A DNA stretch of 64,000 nt from Tunicatimonas pelagia (GCF_030506325.1 NZ_CP120683.1:930001-994000), one strand, 5' to 3'; shown: positions 1 to 9,021, counted from the first letter of the stretch. Program-made: numbers and translations. The notes: generated by a model from the letters alone, not told the origin.

Positions 1-606
1 CTCAAAGGTGCTTTTTTGGTTCTTTTTCAAAGAGAGTAAATAGTGGCCCTGCTGCTCTACAATCCGCTCAGCAATGGCCGGCCCATTGGCAATAGCATCA
101 ATACTTACTAACGCGCCTGTCAAGTCAAGTTCTTCTAAAAGAGCAGGAATCGCAGTTTTTTCATTGCTTTTCCTTTCGGTCTTGGCCTGTCCCAAGACTA
201 CCTGCTGCTCACAGGCCCAAGCTGTTACTACACAAATACCACTATTGCGCTGACCCTGCTGGGCGGTGGCCCGTAACACCTTCCCATCTACACTGATGTG
301 GTGTTCTTCTGCAAAGTCACACAGATAGCGCGAGTGCCGGTACAGACAAGCCGAAAACTTACTCGTATCAATAGCATTCAGCACTCGGGTGATGGTATCG
401 TGGGACGGAATGCCGTTAGGCAAGCTGAGAAACTCTCCCAGAAAGGCTCGCTTATTCTTGCCATATTCCTCAATCTCTTCATCCGAATCGCAACCCGACA
501 GCGTAGCAAACAAACTCAACAACAGAATGTCAGACAATAAGTGCCGCTTCAGCAGCGTAGCCCGACGAGGATCTGGCATCTCATCAAATACCGTAGAGAG
601 TTCCAT
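1..606 (-). CDS. ISAs1-family (H-repeat type) transposase, N-terminal part, cut by window edge
   Basis: DDE transposase that moves its own insertion sequence. The minus strand is open for 202 codons from the ATG at 604-606 to the left edge, so the C-terminus lies outside. Visible family marks are the start MELSTVFDEMPDPRR, then SDILLLSLFATLSGCDSDEE (residues about 25-45), the block PNGIPSHDTITRVLNAID (about 63-80), SVDGKVLRA (about 104-112) carrying the first catalytic Asp, and SIDAIANG (about 168-175) carrying the second. These match the ISAs1/H-repeat-associated transposase family. The frame is intact as far as visible, so the copy may be functional. Its antisense strand is open too, which is a shadow and not a gene. 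Confidence 0.9.
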   Translation of the reverse strand, partial: MELSTVFDEMPDPRRATLLKRHLLSDILLLSLFATLSGCDSDEEIEEYGKNKRAFLGEFLSLPNGIPSHDTITRVLNAIDTSKFSACLYRHSRYLCDFAEEHHISVDGKVLRATAQQGQRNSGICVVTAWACEQQVVLGQAKTERKSNEKTAIPALLEELDLTGALVSIDAIANGPAIAERIVEQQGHYLLSLKKNQKSTFE

Positions 607-654
607 AACTTCTTTTTCCTAAATATAGCCCTATCTTGCCCTATTAGTGCGTTC
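1..654 (-). mobile_element. Right-hand portion of an ISAs1-family insertion sequence
   Basis: The element contains the partial transposase and its short upstream region (607 to about 654). The exact end was not fixed. The stretch 620-650 carries AGCCCT and GCCCT motifs that could be part of the terminal inverted repeat, but the other end lies outside the window, so neither inverted repeats nor the target duplication can be compared. The boundary is placed by the neighbour: the lipoprotein reading frame resumes as a recognisable leader at about 655. Confidence 0.6.
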
Positions 655-1956
655 AACCTAAAGTATTTACCTTTTCTCAGTATTTTGCTATTATTGTTTC
701 AGGCCTGTCAAGAGGAAATAGCAGAGCCTGAGCAGGTAACCGGCAATGCTACCTTAGCAGACCCACCTGTACTGAACGATAATACCCTTACTGAACAAGA
801 CCGAAAGATGATGCTCTTTGCCCAGAGTTTAGCCAAATCTCTGAAGGATGCTGAACTGCGGAGCTTCGTAAAAACTGAAGCCAACAAACAGTTTGATGGT
901 GAGCATAACATCTTGTACGAGTTTGTGCGTGACCAAAAAATTGGCAAGCAGGAGCTAAGTGCCCGATTAGCTGATAATATAGTAGTCGCCAATAGCAACC
1001 TGACAGCCCGTACTAACGCCCGAATACTCTTTAACGAAGGAATGCAAGATATTCCATTACTGAATATTGGCGTGCCTTTGCACTCCGAAGAGTGGGATAC
1101 GGAAAGTTTTATTCCATTAGTAGCAGTATTGACCTCTGATTTTAGTGAACAAAATTCGAAATGGATTCGGGCTTACAACAATGGCGGTGAGCTAACATAT
1201 GTAGATGCCAAAAATGAACCAACCGTACCAGTAGTAGTAGTACGTCTTAACGAGCGACTGGAGATAACAACCAGTAAAAAGGGACAGCTACACTACCAAG
1301 CCCGGTATGCCTCAATTAGCGACCATTCTCCTGACTATGTGAAAGCAAGAATTAACCAGAGATATGAAGACCAATGTCGCTGCGAAGACGACGGTGGTTC
1401 CGGAGGTGGCGGGTCAGGAAGCGGAGGGAGCAGTAGTGGCTGTAGTAGAAACGGTATGGAAACTATCAAAGGAATAGAATATGCTAATATTGCTTCAATG
1501 CGAAGTGCCGAAAGTTGGTCGCAGGAGGATCATGAGCTTAGGTTTGTAATTTATGAGTTTATAGAAGATGGGACAGGTGAAGAAATAGCAGACAAAGGAC
1601 GGGCAGTTAAAAGAGGGGATCTACAGTACAAACCCTTTCCGCTCTTTCATAGATGGCGTACTTCTTACGCTAGTGTTGGGTTAGGAATGTTCCGTTGGGA
1701 CAAAAATACCCATCCAGATAAAGTAATATGGCAGTTTTATGAACGAGACTTTAGTGGTGAAAAAACAACTGAAGAAAATACCATAGAAATAGAAGATAAG
1801 AACTCAGGAATTAAAACGAAGACTACTACTAAAATTGTCAGAGAGTTTGAGGAAAACGATTTTGACTTAGGGCGTCAGGTAGTATCGTACTGTGATGCCA
1901 CTCCTAAGAGTTATCATGATATAGGCTACATTGTAGCTAGCATAGGGCTAAAATAA
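655..1956 (+). pseudogene. Hypothetical modular lipoprotein, start codon lost at IS boundary
   Basis: The frame encodes a lipoprotein leader (NLKYLPFLSILLLLFQAC, lipobox LFQAC) but has no ATG or GTG between the IS end and the leader. The only upstream start in frame is a GTG inside the IS at 541, and the only internal one is a TTG at 691 inside the hydrophobic core. The mature part has an N-terminal domain of about 220 residues (motifs MMLFAQSLAKSL, VPVVVVRLNER), then a CRC motif and a Gly/Ser-rich linker (about residues 245-265 of the fragment), then a C-terminal domain of about 165 residues starting near RNGMETIKGIEYAN. I do not recognise the function. The IS probably removed the first codons. 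It may still be translated from the IS-borne GTG, so pseudogene is an inference. Confidence 0.6.
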
Positions 1957-1977
1957 TTTAATTAATGTCTTACTTTG

Positions 1978-1999
1978 AGCCTCCCAGATATGGGAGGCT
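1978..1999. other. Perfect 9-bp hairpin in the gap between two lipoprotein genes
   Basis: AGCCTCCCA (1978-1986) pairs exactly with TGGGAGGCT (1991-1999) around a GATA loop. It lies between the stop at 1956 and the ATG at 2017. No T-tract follows on the plus strand (T then seven A), so it is not a standard plus-strand terminator. It could act as an mRNA processing or stability element. Confidence 0.6.
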
Positions 2000-2016
2000 T
2001 AAAAAAACCTAAAGCC

Positions 2017-2493
2017 ATGAAATATTTTTCTTTAACAATTTTGGTGCTTACTACGCTTTTTTCTTGTGAAGAAGGCGATCCAGATGCCGATCAGGCTTAT
2101 GAAAATATGCAAGAAATAGCTAATACTATTCAAGGACAATGGGCGGTGAATAGTATTACCTATAATCTAACCGATAGAGATTCATTAGCAGAATTTGTTA
2201 ATGCTCTTTCAGTAAACTTTAACCCTTGTGAAGTAAAACAGACATTCACCTTAGATACTGCCTGTGAAGGTTTCTTTGCCACTTCCGAAGATGCCCCTTT
2301 CCAGTTCAGTGTCAACAGAAACAATGAATATGATGAACTAGAGATCACCTCGACCTCTGATGGTTCTTTCCCTATACCGGTAGATCATAGTAATTGGAAA
2401 GTTACTTACCCTAATGCTGACCGTATTATTTTGGAAGGCGCCAATAGCCAAACTACAGAGGTAATCAAAAGTATAGAACTCACTAGAAAGTAA
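2017..2493 (+). CDS. Small lipoprotein, member 1 of a three-gene paralogous run
   Basis: Predicted lipoprotein of 158 residues: leader MKYFSLTILVLTTLFSC with lipobox LFSC, then an acidic stretch and a beta-rich domain of the size of lipocalin-like domains. The ATG at 2017 is chosen over an upstream TTG because it puts the leader at the N-terminus. A Cys pair (NPCEVKQ and DTACEGFF, about residues 67 and 78) is shared with the next gene (APCQL, RECTGYY), as is the W-x-(V/I)-x-x-(I/V)-x-Y-x-L motif near the start of the domain and the ending ELTR/TLTR. Function unknown. Same strand and closely spaced with the following lipoproteins and the TonB receptor, so probably co-transcribed surface proteins. 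Confidence 0.75.
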   Translation: MKYFSLTILVLTTLFSCEEGDPDADQAYENMQEIANTIQGQWAVNSITYNLTDRDSLAEFVNALSVNFNPCEVKQTFTLDTACEGFFATSEDAPFQFSVNRNNEYDELEITSTSDGSFPIPVDHSNWKVTYPNADRIILEGANSQTTEVIKSIELTRK

Positions 2494-2513
2494 GGAAGAT
2501 AATCTTCTGGGCT

Positions 2514-3014
2514 GTGTTTTATTATTTCATAATAGTATTATTTCCAGCTATCTACTCCTGCAAACAGGTGAACGAAGACGGCGACGAAATATCGGCTAAT
2601 CAACAAAGGGTGGTAGATGCCATGAGGCATTTATGGCAGATCAGTGACGTAGTGTATTCGCTAGAGGGTTACCAAGACTCCGTAGCCACTAATGTTGATG
2701 AAATGTACTTTGCTCCTTGCCAACTGGCTGCAGCGGAGAAGCGAGAGTGTACCGGATATTATCAGACCAACAACTGTTCCCGCATCACTATTCGTTACGG
2801 TACCCTGCAAACATCTAATGCTTTCACGTTCTTCTGAGAAGACTACCCTGCCGACGGTTGTTTTGAAGTCAGCCACGGAGGAACCAATATAGAAAAACTA
2901 ACCCCGAATAGCTTAGTGTTCACTACATCTTCAACTTTAGCTCGGTTTAGAGGAGAAGGTAGTCCAGAGCGACCTGTATTTGGTATTCTCACCCAAGTCA
3001 CCTTAACCCGCTAA
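2514..3014 (+). pseudogene. Small lipoprotein, member 2, interrupted by an in-frame TGA
   Basis: Starts at GTG 2514 with leader MFYYFIIVLFPAIYSC (lipobox IYSC). Codons run to TGA at 2835-2837, then the same frame continues open to TAA at 3012-3014 and ends VTLTR, matching the C-terminal ELTRK of the gene just upstream. The coding potential after the stop (EDYPADGCFEVSHGG and onward) shows that one nonsense codon splits an otherwise intact gene of about 166 codons. Explanations are a recent mutation, a sequencing error or readthrough. Only a truncated 107-residue protein is made if TGA is read normally. Family relation to 2017-2493: shared Cys pair and the W...Y-x-L-x-x-x-x-DS motif. Confidence 0.75.
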
Positions 3015-3030
3015 TCACTTATTGATCGGT

Positions 3031-3495
3031 ATGAAAACAAGCTTACTGATGTATATACGCTTTTTCATAAGTGTAGCAGTTAGTTTGTGCCTTTGCTATA
3101 CAATGGGATGCCAGAAAGCTGAGATTCAAGCGGACGTACCTACCCAGGATTTACCTATTGAAACCGACTGGCAGATTGAGTATCTCCAGATAAATACCCT
3201 TAGCCATGATACTCTTATCAGTAATGTCTACTACCTAGAGTTCGTGCCACATGACATTTCCGATAGCTGGGGGACTGGTTACTATCAGCTTGATAAGCAA
3301 AGAATCATTTCCTTCCGCTACACGATAAGCCCGAAGCAAATTACGATCATCACCGATGAACCGCAATTATCGGTCTACGAAGATCTAACAGGATATTGGA
3401 CAATTGACCAACCAAGTGATCATCACCTAACCTTAACCGATAGCACATTCTGGCCCCGGGTACTTAAACTATACCAAGGCACACCCCAACAGTAG
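3031..3495 (+). CDS. Small lipoprotein, member 3 of the run
   Basis: Predicted lipoprotein of 154 residues, leader MKTSLLMYIRFFISVAVSLCLCYTMGC with lipobox TMGC. ATG 3031 is preferred over an upstream TTG at 3022. The domain starts TDWQIEYLQINTLSHDT and has GTGYYQLD where the two upstream paralogues have CEGFF and CTGYY, so it is a diverged member that lost the Cys pair. Function unknown. It ends two bases before the TonB receptor, so it is likely translated in the same operon and may sit at the outer membrane with it. Confidence 0.75.
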   Translation: MKTSLLMYIRFFISVAVSLCLCYTMGCQKAEIQADVPTQDLPIETDWQIEYLQINTLSHDTLISNVYYLEFVPHDISDSWGTGYYQLDKQRIISFRYTISPKQITIITDEPQLSVYEDLTGYWTIDQPSDHHLTLTDSTFWPRVLKLYQGTPQQ

Positions 3496-3497
3496 AA

Positions 3498-5909
3498 ATG
3501 AAAGAGAGTATGCGCCCCCATAAACTTCTGCACTGTACCTTATTAATCCTTTTCTGTTCACTCACTGGTTGGGGGCAGGATCAGTACACCATCAGTGGCT
3601 ACATTACCGAAGCTGCTTCAGGTGAACCCCTCATTGGGGCGAATATCTACGAAATTGATACGCAACGAGGGGGCTCTACCAATGTTTACGGTTTCTATAG
3701 CCTTACTTTACCCACCGGTTCGTACCAAGTGCGTTTTTCTTCGTTAGGCTATGAAGCCGATACACTAACGCTACTTCTTACCCAGGATACTATCATTAAC
3801 CAGAAGCTCGCTGAAGCAATCATGCAGCTACAAACCGTACAAGTAGTCAGTACCCCTCAGTTACTAGAGCACCCTCAGATGAGTGCCTTTACCCTGCGCC
3901 CTCAGGAAATGGAGCAGTTGCCTACCTTAGCGGGGGAGGTAGACCTAATTAAAGTAGCCCAACTGTTGCCGGGTATTCAATCAGGAAACGAAGGTAGCAG
4001 CGACCTGATTGTGCGCGGGGGTGGTCCCGACCAGAACCTAATTTTGCTGGATGGCGTGCCCGTTTACAATGTAGGGCATCTGCTCGGGCTGGTTTCGGTA
4101 TTTAATACCGATGCGGTAAAGCGAGTAGATGTAGTAAAAGGCGGATTTCCCGCCCGCTACGGGGGTCGGCTCTCTTCGGTAGTTGATATTCAACTAAAGG
4201 AAGGTAATACCCAGGAACGGCATGGTTCAGGAGCTATTGGGTTGCTTTCCGCCAAGTACCTCATGGAAGGCCCACTAGGCTCATCTGGAAAAACATCTTA
4301 CCTATTTTCAGTACGGCGCACCTGGCTCGATTTACTAGCTCAACTCGGTCAGGTAATTAGTGATACTGAGGATCGGGGGCAATACAATTTTTTTGATATT
4401 AATGCCAAGATCAACCACCGTTTTTCGGATAACGACCGGGTGTACCTGAGTGCCTACACCGGGCGCGATAGCTTTTCTACCCGGTTGCGGGGCGACCAAC
4501 CTGGAGTAAGTTTTCAAGAATCATCAGCGATTAACTGGGGGAACATTACTTCAGCCCTGCGGTGGAACCATGTATTTACCCCCAAATTGTTCGCTAACTT
4601 AACTGCCACTTACAGTCAATACGCTTTTGCTGTGGATGCTACCTCCCAAGAAGAAAACGAAGCCCAATCAGTAGAAGGAAGCATTGCCTACACTTCAAGG
4701 GTTCGTGACCTAGGCTTGCAGTGGGGTGTAGACTATGCTCCTGATCCCCGCCACGCCATAAAAGCGGGATTTAATACTACCTTTCACCGTTTCCGGCCAG
4801 GGGCTATCAACTATTCTCAGGTGAACCAAGATACGGTTCAGCTTGACTCCACCTTTAATGATCAGCCTATTCAGGCATTAGAAGGTTTCGTGTACCTAGA
4901 AGACGAAATACAAGCAACGGATCGCCTCCGAGCCAACGTAGGCGTACACGCCTCTGGCTTTTTGGTCGACCGTACCTCTTATCACTCAGTACAACCCCGG
5001 CTTAGTATAGGTTACCAACTAACATCCCGGTCTACTTTCAAAGCCTCGTACACCCGTATGGCACAGTTCCTCCACCTGCTCACCAATGCCAACTTGGGGG
5101 TACCTACCGATATTTGGGTGCCGACTACCGCCCGCATTCGTCCTCAACGAGCTTGGCAGGCCGCAGTGGGAACTGCTCATCAAATCGGTAGGTTAACCTT
5201 AGAAATAGAAGGGTACTATAAGGAGATGCAAAACGTGATCGACTACCAGGAAGCCAACAGTATCTGGGATGACCCCGATGGTTTTCTACTGGAATCAGGT
5301 AGTAATTGGGAAGACAAAGTGATTGCGGGGGAAGGTCGGTCTTATGGAGCAGAGTTGCTATTGCGCCGCGCGCAGGGTCGGTTAACCGGGTGGTTTGGCT
5401 ACACCCTGGCCTGGGCCGAACGTCGTTTTGATGAAATAGATGAAGGGGCGTGGTTTCCATCTCCTTACGACCGTCGGCACGACCTAAGCTTAGTCGCCAG
5501 TTACCAGCTATTTCCCCGAATTAGCATAGGTAGCAATTTTGTATACGCTACTGGTCGCCCGGTTACGTTACCCATTGCTAATTATCTACCGCCTGATCTC
5601 TACGATGGTGCCCCACCTAATCGTCGGTTTGTAGCTACCTCAATTGATTACTTTGGCTCTCGCAATAGTTACCGAATGCCTGCCTACCATCGGCTGGATG
5701 TTAGCATTAATTTCACCAAACAAAAAAAGTGGGGGGAGCGCACTTGGAGTTTGTCAGTATATAATACTTACAATCGGCAGAATGCCTACTACTGGTTTGT
5801 GCAAGGAGGCACGATTCAGCGTAATGACCGCCTCTCACCCGACCGACGATTATATCAGGTGAGTTTGTTTACCATTATTCCTACAATTAGCTACCGCTTT
5901 ACATTCTAG
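3498..5909 (+). CDS. TonB-dependent receptor with carboxypeptidase-regulatory-like domain
   Basis: Outer-membrane gated transporter of 803 residues. A leader (ending WGQ, about residue 26) is followed by a CarboxypepD_reg-like fold (ISGYITEAASGEPLIGANIY, about 30-115), the plug domain (LPGIQSGNEGSSDLIVRGGG, LLDGVPVYNVGH, VKGGFPARYGGRLSSVVDI, about 140-245), and a long beta-barrel ending in an aromatic-terminated strand (PTISYRFTF). This is the receptor type that pairs with DUF4249 lipoproteins rather than SusD, and a DUF4249 gene follows after 3 bp. The substrate cannot be read from sequence; the family is often linked to metal or small-molecule uptake. Start could be ATG 3498 or 3510. Confidence 0.9.
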   Translation: MKESMRPHKLLHCTLLILFCSLTGWGQDQYTISGYITEAASGEPLIGANIYEIDTQRGGSTNVYGFYSLTLPTGSYQVRFSSLGYEADTLTLLLTQDTIINQKLAEAIMQLQTVQVVSTPQLLEHPQMSAFTLRPQEMEQLPTLAGEVDLIKVAQLLPGIQSGNEGSSDLIVRGGGPDQNLILLDGVPVYNVGHLLGLVSVFNTDAVKRVDVVKGGFPARYGGRLSSVVDIQLKEGNTQERHGSGAIGLLSAKYLMEGPLGSSGKTSYLFSVRRTWLDLLAQLGQVISDTEDRGQYNFFDINAKINHRFSDNDRVYLSAYTGRDSFSTRLRGDQPGVSFQESSAINWGNITSALRWNHVFTPKLFANLTATYSQYAFAVDATSQEENEAQSVEGSIAYTSRVRDLGLQWGVDYAPDPRHAIKAGFNTTFHRFRPGAINYSQVNQDTVQLDSTFNDQPIQALEGFVYLEDEIQATDRLRANVGVHASGFLVDRTSYHSVQPRLSIGYQLTSRSTFKASYTRMAQFLHLLTNANLGVPTDIWVPTTARIRPQRAWQAAVGTAHQIGRLTLEIEGYYKEMQNVIDYQEANSIWDDPDGFLLESGSNWEDKVIAGEGRSYGAELLLRRAQGRLTGWFGYTLAWAERRFDEIDEGAWFPSPYDRRHDLSLVASYQLFPRISIGSNFVYATGRPVTLPIANYLPPDLYDGAPPNRRFVATSIDYFGSRNSYRMPAYHRLDVSINFTKQKKWGERTWSLSVYNTYNRQNAYYWFVQGGTIQRNDRLSPDRRLYQVSLFTIIPTISYRFTF

Positions 5910-5912
5910 ATT

Positions 5913-6761
5913 ATGCTCAAGCTTCGTTTACTTATATTTTTTTGGTTGACTGTGTTAGGAGGGTTCAATGCTTGTACTGATACCGTAGAGATAGAATTTC
6001 CTGAACATCAGCCCCATCCGGTGATTAATGCTTTTTTCACCCCAGATAGTGTTTGGAAGGTAGATATTACCACTAGCAAAAGTTTACGGTGGGAAGAAAG
6101 TTACGACACTATTCGCAATGCTACTATTGAAATTTTTGAAGGGGAACAGCGGGTAGACAGCTTACTCTATCAAGGGGGAAGCACGTATCGGTCCGGTAGG
6201 GGTCATCGCCCAGAAGAAGGCAAAGAATACACGCTGCGGTTTTCAGCACCTGGCTACGCCAACTGTACTGCTACTGACCGGGTACCCACGCTGCCAAAAA
6301 TGGATTTGCTTCGTATAGACACTGTCGCTGCTAACTCTTTGTTCTATATTAGTGGTGAAAAGATTGTGGTAACCATTCGTATCGATGACCGACTGGAACC
6401 CAATTATTACTACACATATATTTTTGATAAAGATGACGGTGATCTAAGTTTTCAGAACTCATACCATAGCCCCCCAATTAATTACATTGAGTTTGGTTCT
6501 CGTTCAGTATTCTCCGACCAAGCCTTCAACGGTATTGAGTATAGCCTATCTTTCGACTATGAAAACTTTAGGGATGAGACAACCTTTATTAATATCGGTA
6601 TTGTAAGTGAGGACTATTTCCGCTTTGCCCAGGACTATGAAAAGCATCTATACGATCAGCTAGAGTTTCTGGCAACTCCTGAAGATGTGTACAGTAACAT
6701 CGAAGGAGGGTTTGGTATCTTCGCTGGATATTATAGTTTAACTTTCGTAGTAAGTCAGTAG
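5913..6761 (+). CDS. DUF4249 family lipoprotein, partner of the TonB receptor
   Basis: Lipoprotein of 282 residues with leader MLKLRLLIFFWLTVLGGFNAC. DUF4249 marks are the opening HQPHPVINAFFTPDSVWKV, the Ig-like region NATIEIFEGEQRVDSLLY, GKEYTLRFSAPGYA, and the closing NIEGGFGIFAGYY. It begins three bases after the receptor stop, so the two are translationally linked. In known genomes this pair is a recurring unit in which the lipoprotein probably caps the barrel from outside in the way SusD caps SusC. Function is inferred from family context only. Confidence 0.88.
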   Translation: MLKLRLLIFFWLTVLGGFNACTDTVEIEFPEHQPHPVINAFFTPDSVWKVDITTSKSLRWEESYDTIRNATIEIFEGEQRVDSLLYQGGSTYRSGRGHRPEEGKEYTLRFSAPGYANCTATDRVPTLPKMDLLRIDTVAANSLFYISGEKIVVTIRIDDRLEPNYYYTYIFDKDDGDLSFQNSYHSPPINYIEFGSRSVFSDQAFNGIEYSLSFDYENFRDETTFINIGIVSEDYFRFAQDYEKHLYDQLEFLATPEDVYSNIEGGFGIFAGYYSLTFVVSQ

Positions 6762-6780
6762 TAAACTGGGTTTGCAATAA

Positions 6781-7521
6781 AAAAGTAGACAAACGTTTAG
6801 CCCTATTACGGAAGATATCCGAAACGGTGGATTCACCAATACATTAGCTAATAGCATACCAATTGATTGCGGTGAAATCCCTGATTGTCCTACTGACGAC
6901 CCTAACCCGCGCCCGCCTGCCCCCAAACCCAAACCCGATGGCACCAATAAGTACAACAAGTTGTACGTTTATCACGCCAAGTTGGACGGAAACTTTCGAG
7001 GCCTTTTTGGTGGTGACAACGACGTAACCGTTTACTTTGCTGGCGATGGTGCCTTGAATTTATCGGCTAGTTCGCCCGGGCGGCTTTCATCTACTAATAG
7101 CGCAAATACAGCCCCTTTCTCGATTAGCCGATGGGCAGGTAGAAACAAAGTGTGGCGAAAACCTAATGTAAAATTAGATAATAGTTGGGATGGACATGAA
7201 AGTGAACCGACAATGGCAGTAGTGGGTCATCAAGTGAAAGACGGTGGCTTAAAGCTAAAAGGTAAAATTGGCTTGGGAGTAGACTGGGATAAGAAAAAAT
7301 GGTTCGCCAAAATTAAACCAAATGTGGAAGTACAGTGGGAATTTCCTACCACTGATCGAGCACTATCGGTGTTGGGCTATCGTCGCGATCAGTTCTTCTT
7401 GGAAAACTGGCGAAATGCTGATGGCTACGGTACTTACGATGGGCGAGCTGTTAGAAAAGCGGGAAGTGGTAAAAGAAAAACCGTTTACCATACCTTTCGG
7501 ATACACGCTTATGGTCATTGA
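6781..7521 (+). pseudogene. Headless gene fragment, C-terminal part of an unknown protein
   Basis: The frame is open from just after TAA 6778-6780 to TGA 7519-7521 but has no ATG and no signal peptide. The first plausible start is TTG 6961. The part before that codon (TFSPITEDIRNGGFTN, an IDCGEIPDC Cys pair, and a Pro-rich linker with repeated PKPKP) looks like protein sequence, so the true N-terminus seems lost. The rest (YVYHAKLDGNFRG..., KIGLGVDWDKKKWFAK) is a basic, Trp-rich domain I do not recognise. The order Cys pair, low-complexity linker, C-terminal domain is like that of the lipoprotein at 655-1956, so it may be the tail of a similar modular protein. A short real gene from TTG 6961 is the alternative. 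Confidence 0.5.
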
Positions 7522-7583
7522 TATGGTAACTTTAGAAAAAAATAAATTGCCGTACAAACTGGCGTAATTTTAGATAACGTAAC

Positions 7584-7620
7584 AAACTGAGTGGGATACC
7601 TACCCGCTCAGTTTATTTCT
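7584..7620 (+). terminator. Intrinsic terminator
   Basis: AAACTGAGTGGG (7584-7595) pairs with CCCGCTCAGTTT (7603-7614) with one G-U pair, followed by a T-rich ATTTCT. It closes the lipoprotein/receptor operon and lies directly before the barrel-protein gene at 7628. Confidence 0.7.
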
Positions 7621-7627
7621 TATAACA

Positions 7628-8911
7628 ATGAACATGATGCGTCCCTACCTATACTGCCTGGCGATTGTTCTGATGCTCGCTCGCACCTCACTCGCCCAAA
7701 ATGCTCCCGAGCTTACCTTCGGCTTAGCCAACAAGCATACCTACGCGAGCTTTGAAGAAAATGAGACGAACCTGGTCAACTATTTTCAATTGGGCTACAG
7801 CCATCCCCTTACTAAAAGCTTAAGCCTCAGTAGCCACTTGGCATTTTTTCAGCGCCATAGTGAGGAAGAGTACCTAGGTGATTTTGCAACTAATCTTTTT
7901 GACGAAAGCGGTCAATTGATCCGGCAGGCCATGACTCCCCTCTACTCCGGCAACGACATTGGTCAGTACCTGGCCCTAGATTTGGCCTTGCGTTGGCACC
8001 TAGTTAATTTACCCCGCCATCAGCTAAGCCTCTACGCAGGCCCGAGTTTGAAGAGAATGGCTATTATGGACTCCTTTTTGAAGAGGGTGTTTACTACAAC
8101 GCAAGATTTTGAACCCCTCACATTGCACCAACTGGGCAGAGAGGACCAATCACCAACATTAAATATCGGCACTAGTAGTCAGTGGGCCATTCAATTTTAT
8201 ACAGCTCTGGAGTACGTTTTCTATCCCGTTCCGCAACTGGGGATAGGCTACACCCTGCGCATCCGTAGTCCGTTTTGGTTTCTAGATGAAGACTTATCTA
8301 TTGGCCCAGTACTGCGCTATCGGCTGGCTCCTAACCAACACGAGGGTACTAATTACCATCAGTTCTTGAGTTTGGCAGTGCTACCTACGTATATCTACCA
8401 AGTTGATGGCTACGGAAGCCAGTTCCGGATGCAGTACGGCAATAATATAACCGAGCGTTGGGGTGCCCGTGCCAGCCTCACCTATTTGCAAGGCAGCCAA
8501 TTTCCCGAGCAGTACGCTGCCTACGATAACCAGTACTACCAGTATCATAGTACCATTGTAGCAATGCAGGCTAGCCTAAAACTGCTTCGGCAGAACCGCT
8601 CCCAATTGGGGGTGCAGTTTGGTCCTGCCTTCCGCTGGGGGGCCTCGGCTAAACCTGAAGGGTTTTACAATGCTAAGATAGGTAATGTGTTTCAGTATCT
8701 TCCCAATATTTCAGAACAGTCTCCTGAGTACATCGGAGACTACGTGCAGGTAGAAGTAGAAAAACATCAGTCGTGGGGGATAAGTGGCAGCCTCACATAT
8801 GATTACCAAGTCGCCGAGTATTTCACTGTGGGTGCAGAGCTAATGGGGCAGCAATACTTAGATCAGGAGCGACTAGTAGGGGGAGGATTGCAGGCCGCCA
8901 TTTGGTTTTAA
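7628..8911 (+). CDS. Predicted outer-membrane beta-barrel protein
   Basis: 427 residues with a signal peptide (MRPYLYCLAIVLMLARTSLA, cleavage before QNA). The mature protein is made of alternating amphipathic strands rich in Tyr and Gly (LALDLALRWHL, IQFYTALEYVFY, IGPVLRYRL, GVQFGPAFRWG) and ends with Phe (LQAAIWF), as outer-membrane barrels do. No named family was recognised. A terminator just upstream suggests that it has its own promoter or lives on readthrough. ATG 7628 is used; two in-frame Met codons follow closely (7634 and 7637). Confidence 0.7.
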   Translation: MNMMRPYLYCLAIVLMLARTSLAQNAPELTFGLANKHTYASFEENETNLVNYFQLGYSHPLTKSLSLSSHLAFFQRHSEEEYLGDFATNLFDESGQLIRQAMTPLYSGNDIGQYLALDLALRWHLVNLPRHQLSLYAGPSLKRMAIMDSFLKRVFTTTQDFEPLTLHQLGREDQSPTLNIGTSSQWAIQFYTALEYVFYPVPQLGIGYTLRIRSPFWFLDEDLSIGPVLRYRLAPNQHEGTNYHQFLSLAVLPTYIYQVDGYGSQFRMQYGNNITERWGARASLTYLQGSQFPEQYAAYDNQYYQYHSTIVAMQASLKLLRQNRSQLGVQFGPAFRWGASAKPEGFYNAKIGNVFQYLPNISEQSPEYIGDYVQVEVEKHQSWGISGSLTYDYQVAEYFTVGAELMGQQYLDQERLVGGGLQAAIWF

Positions 8912-8970
8912 ACATCAAGGGGGCTTTTAACAAAAACCTTGGCAGGTAATGACAAACAGTATCAGTCACC

Positions 8971-9000
8971 TTTGACTCATTCCTGAATTTGCGTAGTTTA
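8971..9000 (+). promoter_or_regulatory. Possible Bacteroidota-type promoter
   Basis: TTTG (8971-8974), a 19-base spacer and TAGTTTA (8994-9000) resemble the TTTG / TAnnTTTG elements used by the primary sigma factor in this phylum. It is about 20 bases before the oxidoreductase start. Pattern match only. Confidence 0.35.
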
Positions 9001-9021
9001 ACTTCATAAACACTACGCACT

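Noticed and set aside
298-622. Plus-strand frames overlapping the transposase
   Set aside because: They are antisense to a clear ISAs1 transposase with full family motifs.
1978-1999. Rho-independent terminator
   Set aside because: The stem is perfect but is followed by A rather than T on the plus strand, and on the minus strand no T-tract follows it either.
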